Shown here: positions 46,298 to 57,505 of the stretch, in pieces
Layout: each line of letters starts with the position of its first letter
Numbering within the stretch: the stretch's first letter is position 1
Source of the DNA: Tachypleus tridentatus
Lineage: Eukaryota; Arthropoda; Merostomata; Xiphosura; Limulidae
Assembly: GCF_004210375.1 (NCBI RefSeq)
Contig: NC_134828.1
Coordinates: 21,444,400 to 21,508,399 of the forward strand
Length of the DNA stretch: 64,000 nt
Direction of reading: 5' to 3'
The notes under the pieces: generated by a model
Told to the model about the DNA's origin: nothing
The model's database searches: none
The model's input: only the letters and a program-made list of their open reading frames with translations
Position numbers and translations under genes: made by a program

Positions 46298-47039
46298 CAA
46301 ATAATTCTTACAAAAGTAATTTTGTATTCTTCAGAACTCAAGAGAGACCGCAGCAGACACATCAGTTAAATATATCAAAATAGAATAAGAAGTCATTCTA
46401 AAATTAAATATATAAATACGCAGGCGAAGAAAACTACTGTTGTTGGGAAATGAATCGAATATCACTGGAAGTAAGGGCAGTAAAAAAATAATTCACAGCA
46501 TTATTTAAGTGTTTTTAATGGAGCCCAGATTAACATAATGACGACAGATGTCAGTAAAAACCAAGAAAATTAAAAACAAAGAAGAGCGAATCGTAGAAGC
46601 TAATACACAAGTTTCTGGTTTTTTTAATCAATCAAGATGCTGGGAACAAAAGAACGTTTAATAAAACGATACAAATTCTGTTTATGAAGTGTTAAAAGAT
46701 GCTTTATCTCCCGTCGAGACACATCGCCTAACAGCTTAAAATGAGAGTTATTTATTAGATTTCCCAAGTGCGTCTGCTTCCAACTCTGAGCACTTCAGGT
46801 TTAACATTTTTGTCGATATTCTACAAGTCTCTAATTATTCCAAAGTTTCCTTTCTTTACGACAAAACACTCTTACGCAGAAGTTCTTTTTTCGCTTCCAG
46901 ATATCGTTTCTCTGACGTTACGCTCCTTGTGTAAATACTGAACACAGCGAATGATGATTGTGTGAAATTTCGTAATGCTCTAAGTAGCGATGTGTGAAAT
47001 CCCTTAATTAACTGAGTAGAGATTTGTAAAACAAATTGT
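46298..47039. other. GPCR intron, no gene seen
   Basis: AT-rich; nothing recognised. Confidence 0.4.
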
Positions 47040-47625
47040 AGTGATCCGAGTAGCGATGTGAGCATATCCTGTAATGATCCGAGTAGAGATATGAGCATAT
47101 CTTGTAATGATCCGAATAGAGATGTGAGCATATCTTGTAATGATACGAGTAGAGATGTGAGCATATCTTGTAATGATCCGAGTAGAGATGTGAGCATATT
47201 TTGTAATGATCCGAATAGAGATGTGAGCATATCTTGTAATGATCCGAATAGAGATGTGAGCATATCTTGTAATGATCCGAATAGAGATGTGAGCATATCT
47301 TGTAATGATCCGAGTAGAGATGTGAGCATATCTTGTAATGATCCGAGTAGCGATGTGAGCATATCTTGTAATGATCCGAGTAGAGATGTGAGTATATCTT
47401 GTAATGATCCGAGGAGAGATGTGAGCATATTTTGTAATGATCCGAATAGAGATGTGAGCATATCTTGTAATGATCCGAGTAGCAATGTGAGAATATCTTG
47501 AAATGATCCGAATAGAGATGTGAGCATATCTTGTAATGATCCGAATAGAGATGTGAGCATATCTTGTAATGACCCGAGTAGCGATGTGAGCATATCTTGT
47601 AATGATCCGAATAGAGATGTGTACA
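47040..47625 (+). repeat. 33-bp minisatellite next to a splice acceptor
   Basis: About 18 copies of GATCCGAGTAGAGATGTGAG plus CATATCTTGTAAT. The 11-codon unit creates open frames on both strands (for example SISCNDPNRDV). The array ends only about 36 bp before the acceptor of the next receptor exon. Confidence 0.94.
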
Positions 47626-47660
47626 AATTACCTAAATTCTGGGTGTTTCCTTTGTTCCAG

Positions 47661-47778
47661 GGGCTGTTCCATGGAGATATCTATTCGAACCAAGAACCAC
47701 CCAATGTCTTCTAGCACGATAGCTAAGCCTAGATCCACTATCCATAGAATAGATGATGATAATGCCCAGGTAAAACAG
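47661..47778 (+). CDS. class A GPCR, exon encoding ICL3
   Basis: Acceptor TTTCCTTTGTTCCAG. The first base completes the Val begun in the previous exon, then GCSMEISIRTKNHPMSSSTI, AKPRSTIHRIDDDNAQVKQ. Of two tandem donors (CAG|GTAAAACAG|GTAAAA), the second (after 47778) is chosen because it gives QVKQVIKMLVAVV, the usual basic junction into TM6. The first donor would drop three residues and stay in frame, so both may be used. The Ser/Thr-rich loop fits a regulated ICL3. Confidence 0.85.
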
Positions 47779-48049
47779 GTAAAAATGAAGGTTTTTGATG
47801 TCGATATATATAACATGTTCCGGACGTGATGTCACATAACGTACCACGGAAGTATATATAAGTGACATGACACAGGCTTAACATCTAGAAATAGATCACT
47901 TTAAGTAGCCAGCTATATGAGTGAGACCAGAAATCTAGTATTTTAAACATGTGTTATTAGAAAAGATATAACATAGGCTAGAATCTAAAAACGTACTTTT
48001 GAACAAATCAGGAAAAAAACGGCTGAGGTTCTAAAATTTTTTTATAAAT
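47779..48049. other. GPCR intron, no feature
   Basis: AT-rich; nothing recognised. Confidence 0.4.
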
Positions 48050-48370
48050 AACTGTACAAAGGCTTAAGATACAAAATGTATTAATAGATATAATGTTACA
48101 TAGGCTTAAGATACAAAATGTATTAATAGATATACTGTTACATAGGCTTAAGATACAAAATGTATTAATAGATATAATGTTACATAGGCTTAAGATACAA
48201 AATGTATTAATAAATATAATGTTACATAGGCTTAAGACCTGAAAACGAATTATTATAATTTTACATAGACTTAAAATTAAAAAACGTAGTTATAAAAAAT
48301 CGTACACAGTCTTAAGATCTAAAAACGTATTATAAATAACCTCACATAGGCTTAAGATCTAAAAACGGGT
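48050..48370 (+). repeat. ~42-bp tandem repeat
   Basis: Four good copies of AGGCTTAAGATACAAAATGT plus ATTAATAGATATAATGTTACAT-type text, then three degenerate ones to 48370. Confidence 0.85.
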
Positions 48371-50149
48371 TAGTACAAATACTGTGATTTGAGATTCACC
48401 GTAACTATCATAACCTTACATTAAAGGTAAGTAAAGTTGATGCGTAAACTGTAACTCCTTTCAGTACACTCGATTTTGATGTTAGTGGATAAAATATAGT
48501 TAAGTTTATTTAATTATTAAGTTCTTGAGAAAATATTGTTAGTTTTTGTTCTTGTTTCGTTTGGTTTCTATTAAACTTCAGGCTAAACTTGTATCACTCT
48601 TTTGGCAAAGCCAACATGCTTGGTTGTTTGGATTTTCCATTTTAAAGGTGTAGTCTGGCTGCAAATCGAAAGGTCCAAGGTTAGATCCTGCAATATGTCG
48701 CTGACATTCTTTGCACTTTCAACAATCCCGGTATTCCCTGGGAATGTTACAACAGCAACAAATGATACAGTTATTCGCTTTAACTTAACGTAGCTTAGTA
48801 GTTCCGGCTGGTCAGCAGTTCAAAATCAGAACCTTAAAGTCTCTGACTAAACCGTTTTGTTGATGTGTGACATAACTTGTTGTTTAGGACAGAAATAACA
48901 TTGGTCTTCGTTTTAAATTCCTTTTTCTAAAAGGTAATATTTTATCCTTAAAACATACATGCCGAAAGGGACATATTAGTGTAATGGAAATATTACTGCA
49001 TTAGCCACTGTTCTTAGTTTTACGTGTTTGATTATTTTGATTTGAACCTTTCCAAACCATTAAGTAGTTTAGTTCACTCATTTATAATAACAACTAGAGC
49101 AACTTCTCGAGGTACTTTAAAATTCGGTATTTTACTGACAAGTAATAGCATTTAACGAATTAAAAACAATTTGCTGCATATGCAGTCCATTAGTTTGTAT
49201 CTTGCAGAACATTGGTTGAAGGTGGAGTTGAAACGTCGTCAGAGGAAAAGGTTCCATCACAGTTTCCTACAACATCACTAATTATCTCAGAGCTAATGGC
49301 GAAGATACTCTGAAATATGCTTAAGAATTATTTTCGTTTTGTTTTTCTTATTCTGTTTCAAGGACCATTTCAACCAAGAGTGTTTCATATCGCTGCTCCA
49401 TTATGGACCAAAAGATACAATCTTAACAACTTCAATGTATAATATTTGTTATCGTAAATGGTTTCTCAACAAATATGTATTTTAGTTTGAGCACAGAGAT
49501 GCACAATGGGTTACCTACGCTTTGCCATCGTGAGCATCGAACTCAAAATTTTAGCATTATAGGTTCTTAAAGTATAATAAAAACACATAACAACAATGAT
49601 ATGATACCTAAGTTTTCTTTAGAAGAGTTGATCTTGGAATACACCAAACAAAAAAAACATAAATGAGGAAATTTAACCTCCAGGTAAACCATCGTTTATC
49701 AGTCACAATTTGTAACTTCTGTGCCCAGACTTCGACTGCCATATAAAGATGGCAAGTTTAACAAATAAAATATGTTTTTCAATGTCGTTTTTGTTAAAAC
49801 ATTTACCCTACAGCTGTAAAAAACAGAAATTGCTTACAAGTGATAGTATTGCGACGCAAGAAAAATAATTATGAAATGTCTATAGAAAACATTAAAAAAA
49901 TCTAGAACTTTTTAAAGAGATACAAGGAACCGAGAACATAGAAGTTCAAAGAACTCTCCGTCACCGTAGAGTGTAGAATATTTGTATTAGCTCTGCGAAA
50001 GTCCTTAGGGAACATTTCTTTCCAATTTAATTTTTTCTTGTTGCATAAACTTCTCTTTTCTTTACATCAGATTTTTATTTAATTTTTCCGATTGATTTTT
50101 ACTTTTGAATTTTATTCCTTCTTTTGTGGTAGAAAGTAACGAATATAAA
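48371..50149. other. GPCR intron, no gene seen
   Basis: AT-rich. A minus-strand tRNA-like relic near 49488-49585 (GCACAATGGGTTACC, GAGCATCGAACTC). No exon recognised between the ICL3 and TM6-7 exons. Confidence 0.4.
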
Positions 50150-50470
50150 CAGACCCGCAATCTCCTGTGTCACTAACAAGTAGGAGATTTTAAACTGTAT
50201 TATGTGTAACAAGTACAAATAGATCCATAATATCCTGTGTTACTAAGATGTAGAATATTTTAAACTGTATTATGTGTAACAAGTACAAATAGATCCATAA
50301 TATCCTGTGTTACTAAGATGTTGAATATTTTAAACTGTATTATGTGTAACAAGTACAAATAGATCCATAATATCCTGTGTTACTAAGATGTTGAATATTT
50401 TAAACTGTATTATGTGTAACAAGTACAAATAGATCCATAACCTCCTGTTGACACAGTGAAAAGAAGTGAA
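50150..50470 (+). repeat. 70-bp minisatellite upstream of and extending into the TM6 exon
   Basis: Four to five copies of GATCCATAATATCCTGTGTT, ACTAAGATGTTGAATATTTT, AAACTGTATTATGTGTAACA, AGTACAAATA. Unit pieces reappear inside the exon at about 50590-50675 (TCCTGTGTTACTAACAGGTA, TTTAAAACTATATTATGG, CCTATGTTACTAACA). Confidence 0.9.
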
Positions 50471-50547
50471 AGATATTGAACTATATTATGTGTAAAAAGT
50501 ATAAACAGATCCATGATTCACTACTAAAATGTGTTTTTTTTTATCAG

Positions 50548-50964
50548 GTTATCAAGATGTTAGTAGCAGTAGTGCAAGTTCCTGTTTGTAACATAATCCC
50601 GTGTCCTGTGTTACTAACAGGTAGAAGGTTTAAAACTATATTATGGCTCCATAATCCTATGTTACTAACAATTCTTAGCACCAACGTCTTGACTGCTTTC
50701 GGCTACCTTCATCATTTGAATTATGGTTATTTGAAGCCACTGCGAACCGCCTTTCATCTGCTGTCTTACTTCAACAGTTGTGTCAACCCCTGCGTCTACG
50801 GGTTCATGTCTCAGAACTTCCGGAGTAGCTTCAAAAGTGCTCTGCGCATGTGTATGTGCGCAGGGAAAAAGCAGCGAATTCGCGGTCACTCGTCTCTCAG
50901 CCGCACGCGCACCACTTCCATAAGCTACGGCCGATCGACAGCCGTAGTGAATGATGGGTTTTGA
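50548..50964 (+). CDS. class A GPCR, last exon: TM6 (abnormal), TM7 and tail
   Basis: Acceptor TTTTTTATCAG. The exon opens with VIKMLVAVV, the start of TM6. The next ~36 residues (QVPVCNIIPCPVLLTGRR to ILSTN) do not show the expected F-x-x-C-W-x-P core and coincide with minisatellite-like DNA. PVLLT and PMLLT occur 17 codons apart. After that the receptor is textbook: NVLTAFGYL, RTAFHLLSYFNSCVNPCVYG (NPxxY in TM7), FMSQNFRSSF (helix 8), a CMC palmitoylation-type cluster, and a basic, Ser/Thr-rich tail ending at TGA. The frame stays open throughout. It may be an unusual receptor, a broken allele, or an assembly effect. Ligand unknown. Confidence 0.85.
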   Translation, partial: VIKMLVAVVQVPVCNIIPCPVLLTGRRFKTILWLHNPMLLTILSTNVLTAFGYLHHLNYGYLKPLRTAFHLLSYFNSCVNPCVYGFMSQNFRSSFKSALRMCMCAGKKQRIRGHSSLSRTRTTSISYGRSTAVVNDGF

Positions 50965-51057
50965 AAACGTTCAGCCATTTTTGTTAAGAAAATTGCTTTT
51001 ATATTAACTGCAGCTTGGTGTTACGAATCCACGTATACTTGTTGTAAAGTTCTATTT

Positions 51058-51063
51058 AATAAA
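51058..51063 (+). promoter_or_regulatory. poly(A) signal of the GPCR gene
   Basis: AATAAA about 94 bp after the stop codon, in the receptor's orientation. Presumed 3' end of the transcript; no transcript evidence. Confidence 0.55.
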
Positions 51064-51224
51064 TTGGTAAACTTGAATATAGATCCAAGTACATTATATT
51101 CGTATAAAAACAAAAAGCGTCCAAGCTAGTCTTTTATCTACTAACAATAGAACATTCGATACAATATTATTCTAAAACTGGATAGCAGTAGAGTGAGAAA
51201 TTACAGGGAGTTCTTGATAATAAT

Positions 51225-51430
51225 ATTGTCGCTTTCCTCCGCTAACAATGAAATATTGCATCCAATATTGTTCAAAACGGGGATAATAAAAAGATAGGGG
51301 GAGAAACAATGGAGTATTGCATACAATATTGTTCAAAAAGTGGACAATAAAAAGATAGGGAAGAAGCAATGGAGTATTGCATACAATATTGTTCAAAAAA
51401 ACTGAGATTATACAAAAATATGGACAATAA
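51225..51430 (+). repeat. ~58-bp tandem repeat, three copies
   Basis: ACAATGGAGTATTGCATACA, ATATTGTTCAAAA and GGACAATAAAAAGATAGGG recur three times with small indels. Confidence 0.8.
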
Positions 51431-52058
51431 AAGGGGGGGGACAGAAACAATTGTAGTGACAACACTCTCGCTTTTCTAATAATGAAAGTTAACTTTAAAT
51501 GCTTCTAGAAAGTTAACTTTAAAAAGCGTTTCTCAGTTCAGTGGTTGCTACCACAAACTGAGTTGTCAGAACGTATAAAGAGAATTGTGAACAAATTTGA
51601 AAATAAATCTAGTTCAGTTATTTATTCAGTGTTTAGCAGGTCGGGTATATTTTGTTGTTGTTGGTTTTTTTTTTTGCACTAAAACCAGTTACTGATCAGC
51701 TATCACCATTAGTGTTTATAAACGAACTTTGAATAACAAACTGATCTAATAAACACAGTAAATAATGTTTCTAAATCTTACATTTGTTTCTAATTCGAAA
51801 CTCTCTATGGCGATCATCACTGGTTTCCGATTTTGATCAGATAGGAATAAGCGAGATGTTATTCTTACCATTAAAAATTAAGTAATTACATAACACCTAC
51901 ACACACACTCAGAACCGTATTTAAAATAAACCTTTACTATTTGATAAAGTACTAATTTTATTTATTACTGGCGACTATTCACGTCAACTCTCCTTCATAC
52001 ATATACATATAATTAGAAATTAATAAAGGAGAGAGAAAAGGTTTGTTACTCTAGAAAC
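51431..52058. other. intergenic, no gene seen
   Basis: AT-rich sequence downstream of the receptor; nothing recognised. Confidence 0.4.
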
Positions 52059-52343
52059 AGGCCCGGTATGGCCAGGTGAGTTAAGGCGTTCGACTCGTAA
52101 TCTGAGAGTCTTAGGTTTTAATCTCCGTCACACCAAACATGCTCGCCCTTTCAGCCGTGGGGGCGTTACAATGTGACGGTCAGTCTAACTATTCGTTGTT
52201 AAAATAGTAGCCCAAGAGTTGGCAATGAGTGGTCATGACTAGCTGTTCTTCCCTCTAGTCTTACACTGCTAAATTAGGGACCGCTAGCACAAATAGCCCT
52301 CGTGTAGCTTTGCGCAAAATTCCAAAACAAGTAAACAAACAAA
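52059..52343 (+). mobile_element. tRNA-Thr-like SINE with target-site duplication
   Basis: Head GGCCCGGTATGGCCAGGTG, CGACTCGTAATCTGAGAG, decayed box B (GGTTTTAATCTCC), complete body, CAAACAAAC tail. Flanked by TACTCTAGAAAC at 52047-52058 and 52344-52355. Confidence 0.93.
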
Positions 52344-52355
52344 TACTCTAGAAAC

Positions 52356-53099
52356 CAACAACCTAATGTAATGAATTCATATAAAGAAATTTCGATGGCT
52401 GTTATTATTATTACTAGTTTGGTAGAGGTTATACCATAAGACAAGCTTTATAAATGCAAATTTCACACTTTTTTATTAAGAGCTTATTTAATTGTTATCA
52501 GCATTGATCTCTCAGAATACGATATGATATACCCCAAAAACTAATAAACCTACTGTATAAAGGTTTCTGTTATTGGTTAGGGATACCTGAAAGATTTCTT
52601 TTCAGTTTGTTGTGCTCATTGTTTTTCTCTCACAAAAATTCTAAAACACCAAATTATGTGAGTTTGTCTGTTAGAATAAACCTTTCAAATCAATGTTTGG
52701 GATATGTATTATACTAAATATTATTTCAACTATTAGGTTCATGATTTGTTGTATCTATGTATGTATGTGTTACTGTAGGAAAAAAAGAGAGAAAAATATA
52801 AAAAATAAAGCAAAATTGGCCTATCTAAGAATAATTAGCATATTTAACAGAACAACAAACCAATTCGATAATCTTAGAAGTGCATTGACGTTCATTCATC
52901 GTTCTTGCACTGTGAAGAAGATAAACTTTCTGTCTTCATTCATAAGTAGTGAAAAAATAGTCCAGTCAAACGTTTTCTTTATCTGTTAATACAGCTTTAG
53001 TTTCATGTGGTATCAGAATCAAAGTGTTCTGATTGGGTGTTAGTAGCAAACATAAAATAGTTTTGTACAAAAATAGAACTATGCGGACTTTCTTCGTTT
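52356..53099. other. intergenic, no gene seen
   Basis: AT-rich; the open frame at 52693-52989 has no recognisable features. Confidence 0.4.
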
Positions 53100-53265
53100 G
53101 AATGTTACTATCATTAGAGTACGTTAGGCCTAGTGTTTTCCTAACTCACTGCGAACCCAGTTAGTCCTAGTATTAGCCTAACTTACTGTGAACCCAGTTA
53201 GTCCTAGTATTACTGTGAATCCAATTAGACCTAGTCTTAACCTAATTTACAGTGAATCCAGAAAT
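53100..53265 (+). repeat. short tandem repeat, about three copies
   Basis: CCTAACTTACTGTGAACCCA plus GTTAGTCCTAGTATTA, diverging toward the right. Confidence 0.75.
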
Positions 53266-53324
53266 TGATGATGCGCGTTTTGCTGCTGCAAAATTTCGCT
53301 TTGAATGACAGTGAAGTCCTACTA

Positions 53325-53755
53325 TTTGATTAGAGTTGGCGATTGGTGTTGTCGATTGGTTGCTTTCCCTCTAGGCCTTCGGTTCAAAATTAGAAACGGC
53401 TAGCTAGCGCAAATAGCCTTCAAGTAGCTTTGCGCGAAATTCAAGCTAAACCAAATTTTATGAACAAAAGAAGACTGAAAAGGTTATACAATAGAAACTA
53501 GTAACTGAAAACAGTGCTATTTATATAGATGTTTCGAAATTTTATATGGACTGAAAGACGTTTAATTATTGTGTTGGTTTGTCGAATTTCGTCCAAAACT
53601 ATTCGAGAGCTATTCTCGTTAGCCGTTCCTACTTTTGAAGTGATAAATTATAGCGGCCAAAAGGGCTAACATATTCGGTGATGAAGAATCAAATCCGCTG
53701 CTTTCAGATTGTGAATCGAGTGCCCTAACCATTAGGTTACGCTAGGCCTAGTTAT
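53325..53755. mobile_element. two diverged SINE relics in opposite orientation
   Basis: 53325-53455 (+) keeps the SINE 3' part: GAGTTGGCGATTGG, TTGCTTTCCCTCTAGG, ACGGCTAGCTAGCGCAAATA, AGCTTTGCGCGAAATTCAA. 53573-53755 (-) keeps GAATTTCGTCCAAAACTA, AGCCGTTCCTA and a tRNA-like head (TTGTGAATCGAGTGCCCTAA), with the middle of the body missing. Confidence 0.65.
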
Positions 53756-53855
53756 TGAGAACTGACATAAAGGTGTTAGAAATCTATGTCTAGAAGGTTC
53801 ATTCTACATTGTTGTTGTAAACGCTTTTTACCTCTCATCGAAGGTTTAAAGTAAA

Positions 53856-53974
53856 TGCCCGGTGAATTAGCGGTAAACTTGAGGGGCTTATAACGCTAAA
53901 ATTTGGGTTCGATTCCCATGGTGGACGCAGCACAGTAACACATTATATAGCTTTGCGCTGAAAGAAAACAATTC
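53856..53974 (+). repeat. tRNA-like SINE relic
   Basis: TGCCCGGTGAATTAGCGG, GGGGCTTATAACGCT, GGGTTCGATTCCCATGG (good box B), CACATTATATAGCTTTGCGC. Element type as at 55150. Confidence 0.6.
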
Positions 53975-54116
53975 TGACCTGTTTAAAGTACTTTTCTCAT
54001 TTGTATATGTTTGATCATAATAGATCTCATTAATTGCTTTGTTTTTCCAACAGTAACCCTTCTTCAGCTCTATTGTTGAGTGCGCCCATTAACCCTCAAA
54101 TAGAGAAATGTCGTAG

Positions 54117-54391
54117 TTTTTTTTTTTTTTAATTTCGCGCAAAGTTACACGGGGCTATCTGCGCTAGCCGTTCCTAATTTTGCAGTGTGGGACTAGAAGG
54201 AAGGCAGCTAGTCATCACCACCCATCGCCAACTCTTGGGCTATTCTTTTACCAACGAATAGTGGGATTGACAATCACATTATAACGCCCCCACGGCTGAA
54301 AGGGCGAGCATGTTTGGTGCCACGGGGATTCCAACCCGCGACCCTCAGATTATGAGTCGAACACCTTAACCCACCTGGCTACGCCAGGCCC
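54117..54391 (-). mobile_element. tRNA-Thr-like SINE, full length
   Basis: Minus orientation with a long T-run instead of GTTT repeats at the tail, complete body, head ending GGCTACGCCAGGCC. Confidence 0.9.
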
Positions 54392-55149
54392 GGTGTCACG
54401 ATGGCCGCTGTTTAAGGATTAAACCCATTTTACTAAACTAAACACAACAATATTTTTATCAAACCCTTACTTATATCAAATCGTTTAATGAGTGCAAATT
54501 TCCTTAGTAATAACTGGTCATTGTTGAATTTTGTCCCAATAAAAGTACTGTCGTTAATACCGACATAGTTGTGTGTTTGTTACGTTGTTGTGAAACGTAA
54601 TTGGGTTGTCATGGTGATGTGTTTGAAATGCTTATACTTTCTGTCTTTCAGCTTCTGTTCAAAAGTGACGTGGCCAAGTTGTAGTTGATCGGACACAATA
54701 ATTCACGAGCTCTTTTATCTTATTTTGAAATTATCGTGCGTAAACTATAGTCTGTAACCACGTATTTCTTCATATGAGATTTACTTTGCCAGACTGTGTG
54801 ATACATTATGAAGACATTTCTTAAAACTTTAATGTTGTGGATGAAATATAAACATGTAGATAAAATAAACGTTATTTGCGCACCCTTACATAAGCAATGC
54901 CTTAAATGTATTGTGTATATATTTATTTATATATGTTGTGCAACTGTTGTTTAAAAGTATGTATTGTACTATCACATAAAGTCATGACTAAATTAAATGT
55001 GTTTTGTTCCCAAGACATTTGTCTCGTATTTTGTTAATCACGGTTCAACTTTGTGACGGGCGACAAAGTTTTCATGTTTTATAATGTACTATTTCCTAGT
55101 CCACTAAACATTCATCATAAAATTAAAAATATATATACGTCTATACTTT
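54392..55149. other. intergenic, no gene seen
   Basis: AT-rich; nothing recognised. Confidence 0.4.
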
Positions 55150-55272
55150 TCGGCTCTCAGCTGGAACATCGATGAGTCTACGGATTTACAACGCTAATAT
55201 CAGGGGTTCGATTCCCCTGGGTGAACACAGCAGATATATAGTCCGATAGGTTTCCTGGTTATAAGAAAACAT
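55150..55272 (+). repeat. tRNA-like SINE relic
   Basis: CGGCTCTCAGCTGGAACATC, GTCTACGGATTTACAACGCT, GGGGTTCGATTCCCCTGG (perfect T-arm-like palindrome), GTGAACACAGCAGATA. The acceptor ends do not pair, so not a tRNA gene. Confidence 0.6.
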
Positions 55273-55362
55273 ATACATTCAAACCTTTGATTTTTTTACG
55301 CGAATGAAAGTCTTTATACACAGTGGATTTCAAGAATAATAGACAGAAGTAATTATTGTTTA

Positions 55363-55495
55363 ATTTATATGCAAAAACGGCTCGTTTGGGCTGAGAAAAC
55401 ACTTTTTACATAGAAGAGCGAACAGAAAACACTTTACATAGAAGAGCGTTTTTGCATATAAATTTCTCAACAAGTGGGTTTCTCGTCATCACTGA
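55363..55495. repeat. fold-back copy of the dispersed hairpin repeat
   Basis: ATTTATATGCAAAAACG at 55363-55379 is perfectly complementary to CGTTTTTGCATATAAAT at 55447-55463. Between them, AAAACACTTTACATAGAAGA-type text is duplicated. The right arm continues with CTCAACAAGTGGG and GTCATCACTG, matching 19466-19500 in reverse. Confidence 0.85.
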
Positions 55496-57025
55496 TAATT
55501 ATTGTTTGTTTTTCAAAGTAACTGTTCGAATTGTTGGCTGTTAACTTTGAACCAATACTTGCTTTGAAGTTTATGGTTAGCGATTCGAACATTTAATAAA
55601 CAAATAAGCTTTTGTTTTTCACATTGTTTAAATATTTCCAATTAAAACTCCAAGGATATTGATATCTCATGACAAAGTTGTAATAGCAAGATACTGAGCT
55701 AATAAAGATACATTCAGAAAATATAGGTCGTGATTTTATTTACGTTAATAAAAAAAATATTTAATTTTTTTTCTTCCCGAAATCTCTAGGGAGCGCGACT
55801 TTTGCGTCACTTTGCATCAAATATTTTCTTTGCAGATGTAATCACATCATCTCCTTAAAACTAATATAAATACAACAGATTACCTCTAGAATTACCATTG
55901 TGAGTCTATATCAAACACATGGCTTTTTAAACCCATTTTTTTTCTAACGTGTAATGTACAAATATGCTTGTAAGTCAACGATTTTGTTGGTTACAAGGCC
56001 CTTGGAAACATACAAATCACACAACACGTACGTTAGTAATTTTATCCAGTTTTTGGTCAGAGATCATTTCTTTACGTTGAGTTATAACAGATAAAAACAT
56101 AAAATTAGTCAAAACGAAGCAGCATATGAATGTCTTCAATATAAAAATAAGTAGCTAATTTTACGGTTATTAGAAAGTTTCTTTCATATAGAATTGGAGG
56201 CTATATTTTAATTGTGCTAAATTGTCCGAAGTAATCAAACCGATCCACTATCTTTATTTAGTTAATTATAACATCCTAACCTGAAATGGTCAAGTTGATC
56301 CACTATCTTTATTCTGTTGATATTTCTCTGAGCTGAAGTAGTCAATTGGTAAACTGTGTCTATTCAGTTGAAATGGCATGACAGATTTTGCAGGTAATGA
56401 TCATTCAAATTAGAACGCCTTTTATTGAGCGTTATGTTACACGTTTTAAAAAGAAAACAAGAGGGAATTCTCTTTATGACAAAATCAGAATAACTTGACC
56501 AATGAGACCAACAGTGGGGTGCGAGAATGCTCGAGTTGGTTTTAGTACTCAACAGGAACTTAATCAGCCTACCCTCAAATTGAATTTGTTTTCAGGCACG
56601 ATTAGAATACATTAATCAATGACATTTTGGGCATGGTCAAATACATTAATCGAAAGGGTATGACCTCATGAGTTCAAAACTGTAATTTGATTTCAGCTCG
56701 GTCAAGAGAAGACGAAGCCATGAGCTAAACGTTTGTACATGAAGAAAAAAGAGTCGATTTGCCGCGGCTAATAAACCAGAAAAGAAAGAACAAAGAAACT
56801 TAAAACGTTTTTGTCATCCCCTACGACACTGCTCTATTATCAGCAATGTCCGAAGTCATCTGACAATGTCAATGTTTTTAAAACTCAGATTTGAAAAATC
56901 GAAGATAAAACACAACAATAAAAATTATGGAACTTTATCTAGCAAAAGTATGATAATTGTGAAACGCCTCCTGGAAATAAATTAAGGAACTTTCTATAGT
57001 GATGAACCATGATTTTCTGGGAACG
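55496..57025. other. intergenic, no gene seen
   Basis: AT-rich; a short imperfect repeat (GATCCACTATCTTTATT) occurs twice near 56240-56320. No coding region recognised. Confidence 0.4.
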
Positions 57026-57078
57026 GTCCGGCATGGCCAAGTGTGTTAAGGCGTTCGACTCGTAATCCGAGGGCTCCT
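57026..57078 (+). mobile_element. SINE tRNA-like head, truncated
   Basis: GGTCCGGCATGGCCAAGTGT, GGCGTTCGACTCGTAATCC, ending at GAGGGCTCC before the T-arm. Confidence 0.75.
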
Positions 57079-57505
57079 GGGAAAAGTTGTTATGACTCGC
57101 CTACAAATCCAGGGCAATGTCTTGCCTCCATGATCACTGACTCTCGCTTTAAAACAAACTAACTTTTGATGTTGCAATTCTATTTATAAATACAGAGATT
57201 TGCAAAACATTTGGAGTTTATTTGAGAAAGCATTAGATGCATACTTTGTGAACAGCTATAGCTATAAGACATGAATGCGGTAATCAAATGAAGTTAACCA
57301 CCAACATTTCTCCAGTTTTCATAAATTTTAGAGAAGTTATTTTTAACGATGTTTCAGTTGTGGGCTGTTGTTGTAAGTTTTGTTATACATGAACTGAATC
57401 GTAATTTTTTTGTTTTTGCTTTGTGTTCAGACAAAATTGTGTTTTTTTGTATAATCATGACTTTGTATTTTCTAATCAATTTTGATGATTTTAGTTTCTT
57501 GTATT
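57079..57505. other. intergenic, no gene seen
   Basis: AT-rich; nothing recognised. Confidence 0.4.

Noticed and set aside
46856..47626. 256-codon minus-strand frame (MLTSLFGSLQD repeats) and the plus-strand SISCNDPNRDV frame
   Set aside because: Both arise from the 33-bp array; opposite strands open at once indicates unit-length effect, not coding.
52693..52989. 98-codon open frame with a hydrophobic start
   Set aside because: No recognisable family, no intron or poly(A) context; AT-rich chance frame.
53100..53265. Possible regulatory palindrome cluster (TAGGCCTAG words)
   Set aside because: Explained by a short degenerate tandem repeat.
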